Assembly: GCA_003024785.1 (NCBI GenBank)
Contig: PUQB01000139.1
Span: 276,982-340,981, forward strand
Source of the DNA: Selaginella tamariscina
Lineage: Eukaryota; Streptophyta; Lycopodiopsida; Selaginellales; Selaginellaceae
DNA: 64,000 nucleotides
Direction: 5' to 3'
Positions 12,134 through 22,626 of this stretch are shown here, one piece after another (within the stretch, counting starts at the first letter, position 1; every line of letters begins with the position of its first letter). The notes beneath the pieces are model-generated. The model was not told the origin of the DNA, did not search any database, and saw only the letters and a program-made list of their open reading frames with translations. Position numbers and translations under genes: made by a program.

Positions 12134-12450
12134 GTGAAAGCACATGTGAAGTGCCTCTTATCCCATATGAAATTGGAATATCTCTTGTCCACCAATAATG
12201 GCTCTTCTTTAACACACATGCACACTTACAATGCATTTGGTGGTAAAGATACACATATTTCACACACATGTGTGTGCCTGTATGTGTATTTGCCAAGGGA
12301 GAAGGTCCAGCTTGCAACCAAGTTTGGGCTAAAATGGAATTGGTAAGGAACGCTTCAGTACAATTTGAATCCAGTCTTAAACAACTTGATGTGAAGTACA
12401 TAGATCTCTATTATCAATAGTCCCCGTTGAAGAAATTGTAATGGACAAGT
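12134..12450 (+). pseudogene. Aldo/keto reductase remnant, copy B
   Basis: Second fragment of the same plant aldo/keto reductase. LPREKVQLATKFGL at about 12290-12333 is the family's PRE(K)VQLATKFG block at the end of beta-strand 3. ASVQFESSLKQLDVKYIDLYYQ-like sequence follows at about 12345-12415, interrupted by a stop after the Tyr-Tyr-Gln. A CA/TG microsatellite separates the upstream exon piece, as in copy A. Copy B keeps the PREKVQLATKFG block better than copy A, where the same place reads DKREKLQATIKG. Nothing C-terminal of this is present. Confidence 0.75.
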
Positions 12451-12521
12451 AGAAGAGCTTCAAGATACTTATATTCTAAACACCGGCAACAATGTGGTTA
12501 TAAATGCTTGAAAGAGTGTAA

Positions 12522-12566
12522 GCTCCTGTGGCCTAATGGATAAGGGTTCGAATCCCATCAGGAGTG
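12522..12566 (+). pseudogene. tRNA-Arg pseudogene with the anticodon arm deleted
   Basis: The 5' part (GCTCCTGTGGCCTAATGGAT, then AAGG) and the 3' part (GTTCGAATCCCATCAGGAGT) match the intact tRNA at 38549-38621. The 28 bases containing the anticodon arm, the variable loop and part of the T stem are missing. The acceptor ends still pair. The junction falls at a short GG that is present on both sides of the missing block, which suits a microhomology deletion. Confidence 0.9.
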
Positions 12567-14637
12567 ACTTCGTATGAACCATATTGGTTAACGGTGTAGA
12601 ACATACAATACATATTGGATATATGAATTGAAAATGTGAAAAAAATACGTGTGTGTAGATAAATATGATAATATATAATTATATATTGGTAATACATAAT
12701 AACGTCCTCTATTTGGATTCTGATTGTGCTCTTTGGTTTAAAGAACATGAACATATATAATTATATTTAATACATAAATAACGTCCTCTATTTGGATTTT
12801 GATTGTGCTCTTTGGTTGTGTTCATGAACAAACTCAAACTAGAGAACGAGGGGGAAGGTGTAACAGCAGGCCACAAGTGAGACTTGTTTGGTACTTGTGT
12901 ATACTCAGCATTATAAGAAAAGTTGGAAATGCATGGAGAAATTCTAAACAGGATGTGGAATTCGTATTTGCCTATTACAAAGAAAGGCATTTAGATGACA
13001 AAGTCACTTGATATTTTTATGATTACCATATAAGAACATGAGTTGGAATTGCTAGTGTCATTGGGCTACCACCATTGACAACAATATGAAACTCTTTGCT
13101 TTAGAAATTAATGATCTAGACAAAATGATAAGTTTGTAATTCAATAGTTAGCTTAAACAAATCGTCAAAAATAAAATAAATAAATAATTAAATAATTTAT
13201 CTTATTTTATTTAATATTTTTTTTAAAAAAAAAAACATAAAGTAGTAATATTAAGCACGGGTTCCACTCCTTATATTCGATAACGTCATGTGCCCCATGG
13301 GAGTTCAATGTTAAATTGGGTACAAACAAGATATGTGCATGCATAGGGTTAAAATGATGGTGTTCATATGCATATTGGTACTATAGGTATGAGTGTAGGG
13401 CTTACACATGAGTAATATACCCTATGGATGCCAACATTATAACTTGGGTGGATTTACGATTGGGGTTAAGGTAATAACAACAAAATAATGAAGAAGATTA
13501 GTCACTAAGTTAATATTTATTTTTAATCATTTTTATTTTAAATAAAATTGTTTATAAATAGAATACATTAAAAAAACATATTCCAAAAGGATAGTTAGTT
13601 TATCAAATTTATGTGTATAAGTACTTCTAGGATTGTCATTATTTTATATTTTCTTGAAAGTATTATAGGATTAAATGTAAAACAAAATTTAAAATACAAT
13701 GGGGTTCGATTTTAAAGTACGATAGACTGGGTCAAAATAAACCTTAGCTTGTTTTTATAAATATAATATAAGTAACTTGCCATGATGTACACACATGGTG
13801 CAAGTTTGGGTCCCACTTATATAGAAATTCTTACTTTTACAATTACCCAAAACTACATATTCGAAAGTAGCAATTTATAAAAGCGATCCCCAAACAAAAT
13901 CCTTATCTCTATGAGCTTTTCTCTTCAAGTTTTACACAAGTTGCTTCATCCAAACCTTGTCCAAGTTATTTCTAAAATATTTATTATAGCTTTTTCATCA
14001 TCACCTCGCCTTCCACCAAGGTGGATTCTTATAGCAAATCCTAGTGACCCTGTCAATTAGCAATGGAAAAATTACATTTCAAAGTTTCTTCATCTTGAGA
14101 ACACAACACATCCTCTCGATTCAAGTCAAAAACTGGTGCCTTCCCTTAATGCAAGTTGTAACTAAATGGGCATGGCTATAGTCCATTTCCTAATAATTAG
14201 CAATTTTAGCTATTTAATTAGCATTTTCCAATATTAAAGGAATATTCTTTAGAATATATGTTTGAAAATAGAATATTCTTTAGAATATTCTATTTGTATT
14301 CTACCCTTAATAAATTATAGCATTCATTAAAAAAAATTAATAACATTATAAAAGTAGAAGGTATTAAATATAATATATTGCCTAATATAACAATTAAGGA
14401 AGAGCATAAGAGGTACATTATATAATATTGATGTTGTTAAAAATATTAATATTTAAATATAACATTATTAATTAAAAATTTGTAGTAGTAATAATATATA
14501 TAAAAATCCTATAATAATATAGTCAATCTTCCATATCATTTTTTAAATTTATATAGTTAAGTAAACAATTTGGTACTTTATTAAAGAGTTATATAATTAT
14601 GAATATTATATATATATTTTATAATTTTGTAATTGCT
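12567..14637. other. AT-rich spacer, no gene seen
   Basis: Mostly AT-rich, with a short tandem of ATTTGGATT..GATTGTGCTCTTTGG near 12710-12740 and 12790-12818, and AGAATATTCT inverted repeats near 14245-14300. No coding region was recognised. Confidence 0.6.
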
Positions 14638-17600
14638 TTAAGCTTCAGAAAACATACATTCCCTTGCAGTTTTGTTAATCGTGACTTTATCAACGCTTCT
14701 TGACATCCACCCATATCGAATGGATTTAACATTTATAAAACATGCTGGGTCTTTTTGATTGGGAGACCATGTTTTCTCTAGGCATCCATTATATCTTTCG
14801 CTCTCCTTCTCGTGTCGCCTTTTTTGTGGTTTGAACCATGCAACCTTAACAATACTATTTTTTGTGATTACTTCAGGTGTGTCGATAATTTGACCCATCC
14901 AAATAGGCTGATTATATGACGCATCTGGAGTAATGAGAACCATCATTAGTTTTTGAAGATCCTGGCAGCAATCAAAGTATGCTTTAGGTTTTTGGTTCCT
15001 TTGTCCAACAAAGTGTGGGGTTTGCACTTCCACATCACTACTGGCTTCTATGTCGTCTGTGCTCAGTGATGTCATTTCAATCTCCTCTCGCCACCTTGTT
15101 TTAGGCCAAAAAGGGTGTTGCAATTCTGTACTTGTGACAGTAGGCCCTTCCAACTCTCGAACAACAGTCTCCCAATAGTCACCACATGCTTATATAGTTC
15201 TGAGTAACCAGTTGCCTTATCAGAATTCTTTGGCATCGATTTTTGAACCCATGCCACATATTTTTTGATGCCATCAATAATAACCTCTTGTTCCTTGAGC
15301 TGGGCACTCAATGGAATAGGGTCTGGTTGTCCTTCTGGGAGAAGTGGCTTTCCATTCTCCACTTTTGAAGAGCATTAACCCTCTTTCGGTAACCACTCCT
15401 GCTCTGATGGCCGTAACTTGTACTGCATAATAGGTATACCATCTCGTATGGAGAAAAGAATTGTAGCGGCACAAGGTGACCAACTAAAGAATCACTCCCT
15501 CTTTTATATACTCCTTGAGAAATTTTTTGAAGTCTGGCACCTCAGTCACAAGCAAAGCACAACTTTTTTTGGAGATGCAATTTTCAAAAAGATTCATCAT
15601 ATGCGGTAAGGTAAGTGCACTTGTCCTTTTTAGAGTTGGAGACCTTGCTGAAGAACGCATCAATATCTTCATGAGTGTGACCAACCATAAGAAACTGAGC
15701 GTGATTGTTTCAAACACACCTTTGGCAACAAGCATTGACAAGTATGCTAGCACATATCTAGAAAATAAAAGTAAGTATGAGCTTGAGAAACCCTTAAGTA
15801 AAATGATTTACCTATTTTTGTTCTCGCCTGCACAATTATCCATCTGTAAAAGCAAATGACGAGGAAGCTTATTTGATGTTGAGGACACATGTACACTATT
15901 TGAGCTAGATCCCTCCACTGAACCTGAACTCTCAACAGGGCCATCTGTTTTTTGTGCAGGTTGCTGACAATGCCTCTCATATTCCCAAGTAGCCTCAAGT
16001 GCAGACGTGTTCATGAGAGCATTATGTAAAGGTTGAAGGTGTTGTTTCTTCACTTTGAGATCATGATAGGACTTGTCTGTGAGTGGGCTTCAAGGTTTCT
16101 GAAACACATGGCCAACGACCCAATAGTGAAATTGGAGTCGCTAGACCAATGTGGAAGTGAAAAGTGTCCATATGATCACAACCGTGTCCATGTGTTAGCA
16201 CACCTGTCAATGAAATCGGAAGTTTCATGACATTTCCAAGGCACTTTGGTGTTGCAACGAGCTTTGGAATGCTGGTCTTTGAATGATCCATCTTGTCATG
16301 GATCAAGCACAGGTACTCTGATGGGTGACACAGAAAGCATGCGGTGTGCATAGTACTGAGACCGGCAAGTTTGTTGCGCAATCATGTGGGCCTCCATCTT
16401 CTTTTGAATGGCAGTGATCTCCACCAAGGTTTTTACAAGCCTCTGCAGCCTTCAATGATGTACAAGTGTCACACTTGGAAAAGCTAGAGTGTTTTGCAAT
16501 CTCCACATCCTTAAAATGAGTATTCCATATGTTGTTGAAGGTACCAGTGCAGATTGCTTGCAGCCCCATCAAGCTGAGGCACTTGTTCACATGTTCACAC
16601 AGCTTCAATTGAGTGTAGATCGAAGGCAAAACCTTGAGATTTTCCCTGACCCCTGCATTTGTGGTTCGGCATTTGTGAGGCATCCTGTCTGCATTTGCTT
16701 CCACAAAAGCCTTGAGTATCTCTATGGCTGCCATAATGTGAGAGCGGGTTTTGACCAAGCCAGTGTTCCCATGTACTGAGGTTCGCGCTCCATCTAACCA
16801 CTCATCCCTCCGACGGTAGAACGTGGTCTTTGGGATCCCATATATACTGTACCAAGCTTTGAAGCAGATGGCCACCTTATTAAATACCATGGATGTACTC
16901 TGATAACCTGTGTCCGAAGCCATTCCATCAATACACCCAGTTAGTGCAGCATATACAAACTCATGCCTTTGCTTTTGGGTGAGCGTACGAAAGACATGTC
17001 TACATTGGGTAATTTCATTCCGGTCTGCCATCTGACAACACTTCTTCTTGCAGCAGTCAATCGTGGAAATGCTCGTAACACTTTCGGAAGATGTAGGATC
17101 CATCTTCACCTCTTGCTGAAACATGTAGGGGAAGATCTGCAACCCATGAATCGCCTTTTTCTTAAATAGGACCAATGCAAGGAACCTCTTCAAATATGAG
17201 TTGTTCTTCCGGGTTGTTATTATTGAAATCCAACCCAGAATATGTTGAACCATCTTGCCGTCTTAATTCAGATGTTCGCCACCTCACGAGGGATCCAGGA
17301 TGCAAAGTGCCATTAGGTGAAACCTCTGTCACAACTACACCCACGAAGTCGGACCCTAGTTTCTCTTCTGACACTGCTTCCATTGGATTTATAGCTGTGA
17401 TGATGCCTCTCCCAACCTCAATCTCATGAAGAAAGAGAATCACCTCATCCATCACAGCAGGCAAGCCATCATCTGGAAAACTCGTGCTACTGTTTGTTTG
17501 TGACTCTGTATATTCTGTGTCAGCCTTGACTTCATCCAAATTCCACAATACAGGAGAACCCTCCTCAAATTCCATTCCAGAACCTCAACATGCTTGAAAA

Positions 17601-17751
17601 TGGTGTTCACCCATACGTACACACAAGATCCTTGGGCAATATTGTGACATGATGCATTATCATCTCGAACTTCCACAGTTCCAGTGCCAACTATCTCGTT
17701 GTTCCGAAGAAGACATACTTTATCTCCAGTATTATACATATTGTCCTGCAC
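14638..17751 (-). pseudogene. DUF7869-like (RNase H-fold, transposase-like) gene, frameshifted
   Basis: Minus-strand gene starting near 17751, 138 bp from the first palindrome of the adjacent array. From the N-terminus: a small domain (GDKVCLLRNNEIVGTGTVEV), an acidic linker, a CCKKKCC cysteine cluster near 17040, a helix-turn-helix-like stretch (GIPKTTFYRRRDEWLDG) near 16800, and FSKCDTC near 16470. The three acidic blocks of the core follow: HDKMDHSKT (about 16270-16300), LLLQMDNCAGENKN (about 15810-15845) and VGHTHEDIDAFFSKV (about 15640-15685). An intron of about 50 bp follows ENKNR (about 15757-15811). The C-terminal part carries GQIIDTP and VAWFKPQKR. Frame changes occur near 17575, 17165, 16430, 16340 and 15680. 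I recognise the DNC-ENKN and GHTHEDID pair as typical of DUF7869 proteins. The transposase role is inferred. Confidence 0.65.
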
Positions 17752-17888
17752 ATAAATAATTGTGTTATTTATGATATCTGTTTATGCAATATTTCTAAGA
17801 AATCATAACTGCATTGCTTAATAATATGCATGTGCAATAATACATAATTATATAAATAATATCTCATGCTTTATTAATATAACTGATG

Positions 17889-18525
17889 GGCGGGATTAAT
17901 CCCGCCGCAGACTCTACCCCTTCGAGTGAGTCGGCGGGATTAATCCCGCCGACTCTACCCCATCGGAGAGAGTCGGCGGGATTAATCCCGCCGCGACTCT
18001 CCCGTCGGAGAGCGGCGGGATTAATCCCGCCGCCTCTTGGGGAGGAAGCCGGATTAATCCCGCCGCAATTCCTCGACGAGGAAGAGGGGCGGGATTAATC
18101 CCGCCCACACACTGACGACGGAGAATAGCGGCGGGATTAATCCCGCCCACAACTCTGACGACGGGGAATAAGCGGCGGATTAATCCCGCCCACAACTCTC
18201 TCCGAAACTATGATTTCAAAGAGATTCGAAATGAATTTGCCCACAAATATTTAAAACAGGGAAGTAGTGGCGAGATTAATCCCGCCACCCCTTCTCTGCC
18301 TCCTAAAATGGTTGGCGAGATTAATCCCGCCGACAACTCTTTAATAAATTCAAGTAAATCATTATCAGTTGAGAGAGTTATCGGCGGGATTAATCTCGCC
18401 GCTCTTTTTAAGAGGCGGAGAAGCATTGCCCGAACTAATTCTGCCATAGCTATGAAAGAGATGGTGGGGATTAATCCCGCCACCTCTTCAAAGAGGCGAA
18501 AAAAAATGGCCGGATTAATCCCGCC
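17889..18525. repeat. Palindrome array 1: 13 copies of an 18-bp perfect inverted repeat
   Basis: The unit is GGCGGGATTAATCCCGCC, its own reverse complement. Copies centre near 17898, 17940, 17983, 18020, 18058, 18095, 18138, 18182, 18278, 18323, 18390, 18470 and 18517. Six are perfect and the others have one or two changes, such as GGCGAG. Spacing is about 37-46 bp in the first eight. Several spacers are themselves imperfect hairpins, for example TTCCTCGACGAGGAA and GACTCT...AGAGTC pairs. The array lies directly upstream of the minus-strand DUF7869-like gene. Two more decayed copies may lie near 18430 and 18570. Confidence 0.95.
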
Positions 18526-18579
18526 GCCCCGGCTAACCGAGAATATTAAGTTAAAAGTATATTTAAACGGGATAAATCC

Positions 18580-20370
18580 CTAACAGAATATATTGTAATC
18601 CTAATGCATTCCTAAATCCCTAAATTCTAAAATTTAAGAGAGAATGTAAGAGAGTGAATCTTTATAAATATATCTAAATTTGTTTATAATACTTACTTAA
18701 AACAGCACTGAAGGCGCCGTGCTTTCCTATAAACAATAGCGCACCCAATTTAATGTCGCTCTTGAGCTGATCACCAAGAAGAAAAAAGAAAATCTGAAGA
18801 GTGAAATGAAGAAACCCTTGCGGAAAAAGAACCAGATCTGAATTTGAGTGGGAAATTAAATGTATTTTCAAATTTACATGTCAGACTGATAATACTTATG
18901 TCAGAAATTCAAAATTTTTGAAATAACAAAAAAATTTAAGATGAGTTGAAACAAATAACCGATAGTCTGACATATATACTCTCCAATTCCAATGAGTGTT
19001 TTAAAATTGCATTTAATGTCATTCAAGTGCTTCAAGTTGTTTAATATTACGAAATTTTTGTAATTATTCTACATTCTTAATATTCAAGTATATATTATTA
19101 AGTTTATATTATATATATATACACTAATACAATAAATAAATTGATATATTATTATGTATCATTTAAAATATATTCATAGTCTGTTTATTATTATTTTTTA
19201 ATTACTCGAGTAATTAATTTACATTTCCTACTATTAATGGATATTCTTTGTTATTTTCTAATATTTAAAGAATATTCCAATATTAAACATGATTATCATA
19301 ATTAAATTAGTCTTATTCTATTATCTCAGTAATTATTCTACATTTGTATATATTATGGGATTTTCTCAATTAATTTGTTATTATTTCAAGAATATTCTAG
19401 TGTTAAACCTTATTATCAATATTAAATTAATATATATTATTAAAACTATATATGGCTATATATTAGATAAAATTAAATATTATTATGTATAATTTAAAAT
19501 ATGTTCATAGTGTGTATATTAATATTATTTTCTTAATTATTCGATGTTTGTTTTGCACATATTATATATAAACACAATCATAAATTTATATATACATGTG
19601 CACACGCATTAGAAGCACTTACAGAGACACATATGCACATACATGCACATTGCCCTAAACCAAACTTGAGAAATTATATGTTTTCTTTATTGAAAAACAT
19701 CATGTTCAACACATGTATATCTATATGTACTCAGTGTGTGTGTATGACATTGAATTTACACATGTAATATATATGTATGTCTGTGTGTATACACGTGTGT
19801 ATGTATATATGTGTACTAATATAATATATGCAATGTGTACGATTTTCATTTATTAACACTCTATCTCTTCTCTCATACATACACAGTGTCACCATATACA
19901 CCATGCATAATCACCATGCATTATGTAATATGTATAATTGTGTATAACACTCACTCCTCTCATACATAATAAACACTGTGTATACACGTGTGTACTAATA
20001 TATCCAATGTGTATGAATTTAATTTGTTAACACTCTCACTCTTCTCTCATACATACACACCATGCATGATCCATATAAATATGTATTGTCTCTCTTCTTT
20101 CAAACATACACACCATGCATGATCTATAATATGTATTGTCACTCTTCTCTCATACATACACATCATACATGATCTGTACTCTGTCTCTCTAATATTAATA
20201 TGTACTAATATGTATGTATGTCTATGTGTATAATACTATGTGTGTATTATGTATCGCTGCACGTGAAACTTTAACACTCTCATGGACACACACGTGTTAA
20301 ACCCTTGCATGATATTTATTCTTGGGGTTATGTGATACACTCACGCACACGCTGATAATATAATGAAAGA
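18580..20370. other. AT-rich spacer with microsatellites, no gene seen
   Basis: AT-rich DNA, then a stretch (about 19600-20300) rich in CA/TG and TCTC words with repeated ACACCATGCAT and CATACATACAC phrases. No gene was recognised. It separates the two palindrome arrays. Confidence 0.6.
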
Positions 20371-20379
20371 ATATTCGTT

Positions 20380-20512
20380 TAGGGCGAATCTATAGTTTAT
20401 TCTTTTAGGGTTTAAGTATATTCTTAGAAGGAATATTCGATTAGGGTTAAATATATTCTATTCCTTTTAGGGTTTAAGTATATTCCTAGGGTTTGTAAGG
20501 CGGCGGCGGCGG
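20380..20512 (+). promoter_or_regulatory. Cluster of telobox-like motifs followed by a GGC repeat
   Basis: TTTAGGGTTTAAG occurs at about 20405-20418 and 20456-20469, with related TTAGGG words between and after, then five GGC triplets at about 20492-20506. TTTAGGGTTT is the plant telobox, often found in promoters and Polycomb recruitment sites. No transcript can be assigned, so this is a candidate regulatory patch only. Confidence 0.35.
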
Positions 20513-20514
20513 CG

Positions 20515-20686
20515 TGGAAAATCTCCTCTCTCTCTCACACAGGTGACTATAGATCTCTATCTCTCGCACACACACGCACTCGTATACATATACACACACA
20601 GATATATATATATATATATATATATATCTTCTTCTTCTCTCTCTTCTCTATAGATCTCTATCTCTCGCACACACGCACACTCGTAT

Positions 20687-20756
<70 letters not shown>

Positions 20757-21160
20757 ATATATTCTATTTATTTATCTATATATATATGTGTGTGTGTGTG
20801 TATCTGTATAATTTTATTGATTTGTTAATTGTATCTCTCGCACACACACGCACACTCCTGTATATATATATGTGTGTGTGTGTTTGTTTATCTGTATGAT
20901 TTTATTTGTTTCACACACGCATACACACGATATACATATACACACACACATATATATAATATATACCTATTATACATACATATATTATGTGTACCAGTAT
21001 CTGTATAATTTTAATTATTTATCTATCTCTCGCACACACACGCGTATATACATATACATATACATATATATGTGTGTGTGTGTGTATCTGTATAATTTTA
21101 TCTGATTTGACTATCTCTGGCACACACACGCACTCTCCTACACACATATATGTGTGTGTG
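20515..21160. repeat. CA/TA/TC microsatellite block
   Basis: Dense simple repeats: TATATA runs at 20601-20625 and 20723-20765, a long CA run near 20690-20720, and repeated CTATCTCTCGCACACAC phrases. It abuts palindrome array 2. Open frames here come from the simple repeats and are not genes. Confidence 0.9.
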
Positions 21161-21166
21161 TAGAGC

Positions 21167-22323
21167 GGCGGGATTAATCCCGCCGCTATATGGTGAGATG
21201 TGTGTAGCGGCGAGATTAATCCCGCCGCTATATAATTAGCCACTCGGCGGCGGGATTAATCCCGCCGACTAAGGCCCGAGTGAAGCTTGGGCGGCTGGAT
21301 TAATCCCGCCGCTACGCATGCCCTGCGCGGAATCGGGCGGATTTATCCCGCTGCCATTGGCCTGCCTGAAAGGCCTAGGCAGCGGGATTAATCCCGCCGG
21401 ATTCCGCACAGGGCATTGGCGTCCGGCGGGATTAATCCGCCGACTAAGGCCCGAGTGAAGGGCATGGGTGGCGGGATTAATCCCGCCGCGTACGCATGCC
21501 TGCACGGAATTGGGCGGATTTATCCCCGCCATTGGCCTGCCTGAAGGGCCTAGCAGCGGATTAATCCCGCCGGATTCCGCACAAGGCATTGGCGTCCGAC
21601 GGGATTAATCCCGCTGCCCTGCGCGGAATTCGGCGGGATTAATCCCGCAGTCCCTGCCCTTCACTCGGGCCCTAAGCGGTGGGATTAATCTTGCCGCGTA
21701 CGCATGCCTTGCGCGGAATCGGGCGGGATTTATCCTACCGCCATTGGCCTGCCTGAAGGGCCTAGGCGACGGGATTAATCCCGCGGATTCTGCACGGCAT
21801 TGGCGTCCGGCGAGATTAATCCCCGCCGCCCAGGCCCTTCACTCGGGCCCTAGCCGGCGAGATTAATCCCGCCCGATTTCGAGCAGGGAATTGGCGTTCG
21901 ACGGTTAATCCCGCCGCATAGGGACCGAGTGAAGGCCCTGGGCGGCGGGATTAATCCGCCAAGCCTTCAATGCCTGTTGGAGGAATGAATCCCCCCCTTT
22001 CCTTTTTTTCTCCATTGGTGAGTCAGACCAATCCCAAACATTTCTGTCTGAGACGTAGAAGGTTTACAACATACCAATGAGAGAACTGGGAAGGGTGGGA
22101 AATTCATTTAACCATCCATTACATGGTGGGCGAGATTAATCCCGCCTCCTTTCTGGAGTCACTGAAGGGGTGTGCCAAATAAATCCTGCCCAGTTCTCTC
22201 TGAGACCGAGAAGGGTGGCAAGATTAATTCCGCACTCCCGTTCAAGGCCTCCAGAAAGGTGGCGAGATTAATCCCGCCCACTCTTTTAGGAGGCATTGAA
22301 GGGGCGGCGAGATTAATCCCGCC
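21167..22323. repeat. Palindrome array 2: about 23 copies with a higher-order unit
   Basis: Same GGCGGGATTAATCCCGCC palindrome as array 1. Copies near 21175, 21217, 21255, 21300, 21347, 21390, 21433, 21477, 21520, 21562, 21605, 21637, 21684, 21730, 21774, 21818, 21863, 21905, 21950, 22137, 22222, 22267 and 22314 range from perfect to decayed, for example GGATTTATCC versions. Between about 21260 and 21950 the spacers repeat in a ~175-bp order of four kinds: alpha AAGGCCCGAGTGAAG, beta ACGCATGCC, gamma CATTGGCCTGCCTGAA, delta GGATTCCGCACA. The alpha spacer appears in both orientations. The array ends about 340 bp before the start codon of the ParB-like gene. Confidence 0.95.
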
Positions 22324-22626
22324 GCACCTTCCATGTGAATATATATGTGTATTAGTAATATAAGTTGCATATCTCATTTTATTTACTTTTATCATCTTAT
22401 CAATAATATTTCGAGTAAAAGTTAGGAAACTATGTAAACTGTCCAGAGCTCACATTTGTGGTGGTTCTAAAACGAAATGTTATCTTTCCTTTGAACTAGC
22501 ACAAAGGTGAGCTTTGGACAATTAATTCCGTCCACTTCTCTCTGTGTATTATTTTTGTATATTCGGATTTATACAAATGTGTGTGCGTTTTTATATGATT
22601 TGTATTCATAGTGTATTATTTTGCAG

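Noticed and set aside
15418..17429. Plus-strand frames across the DUF7869-like gene
   Set aside because: Shadows. The family motifs all read on the minus strand.
17886..18583. Open frames over palindrome array 1 with GLIPP/GINPA-type repeats
   Set aside because: They are translations of the palindrome in any frame on both strands, not proteins. The same holds for 21019-21589 and 22159-22395.
20872..21243. Frames rich in HTHTYIYI across microsatellites
   Set aside because: Pure products of CA/TA repeats, as also at 36442-37045, 40162-40398 and 41277-41462.
17889..22323. CRISPR-like array (short regular repeats with spacers)
   Set aside because: The repeat is fully palindromic, the spacers recur and are even inverted copies of each other, no cas-like gene is near, and the context is eukaryotic.
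17889..22323. Classical parS sites for the ParB-like protein
   Set aside because: The palindrome shares no resemblance to the bacterial parS consensus, and the readable ParB-like part is not the DNA-binding helix-turn-helix domain. Kept only as a loose analogy.
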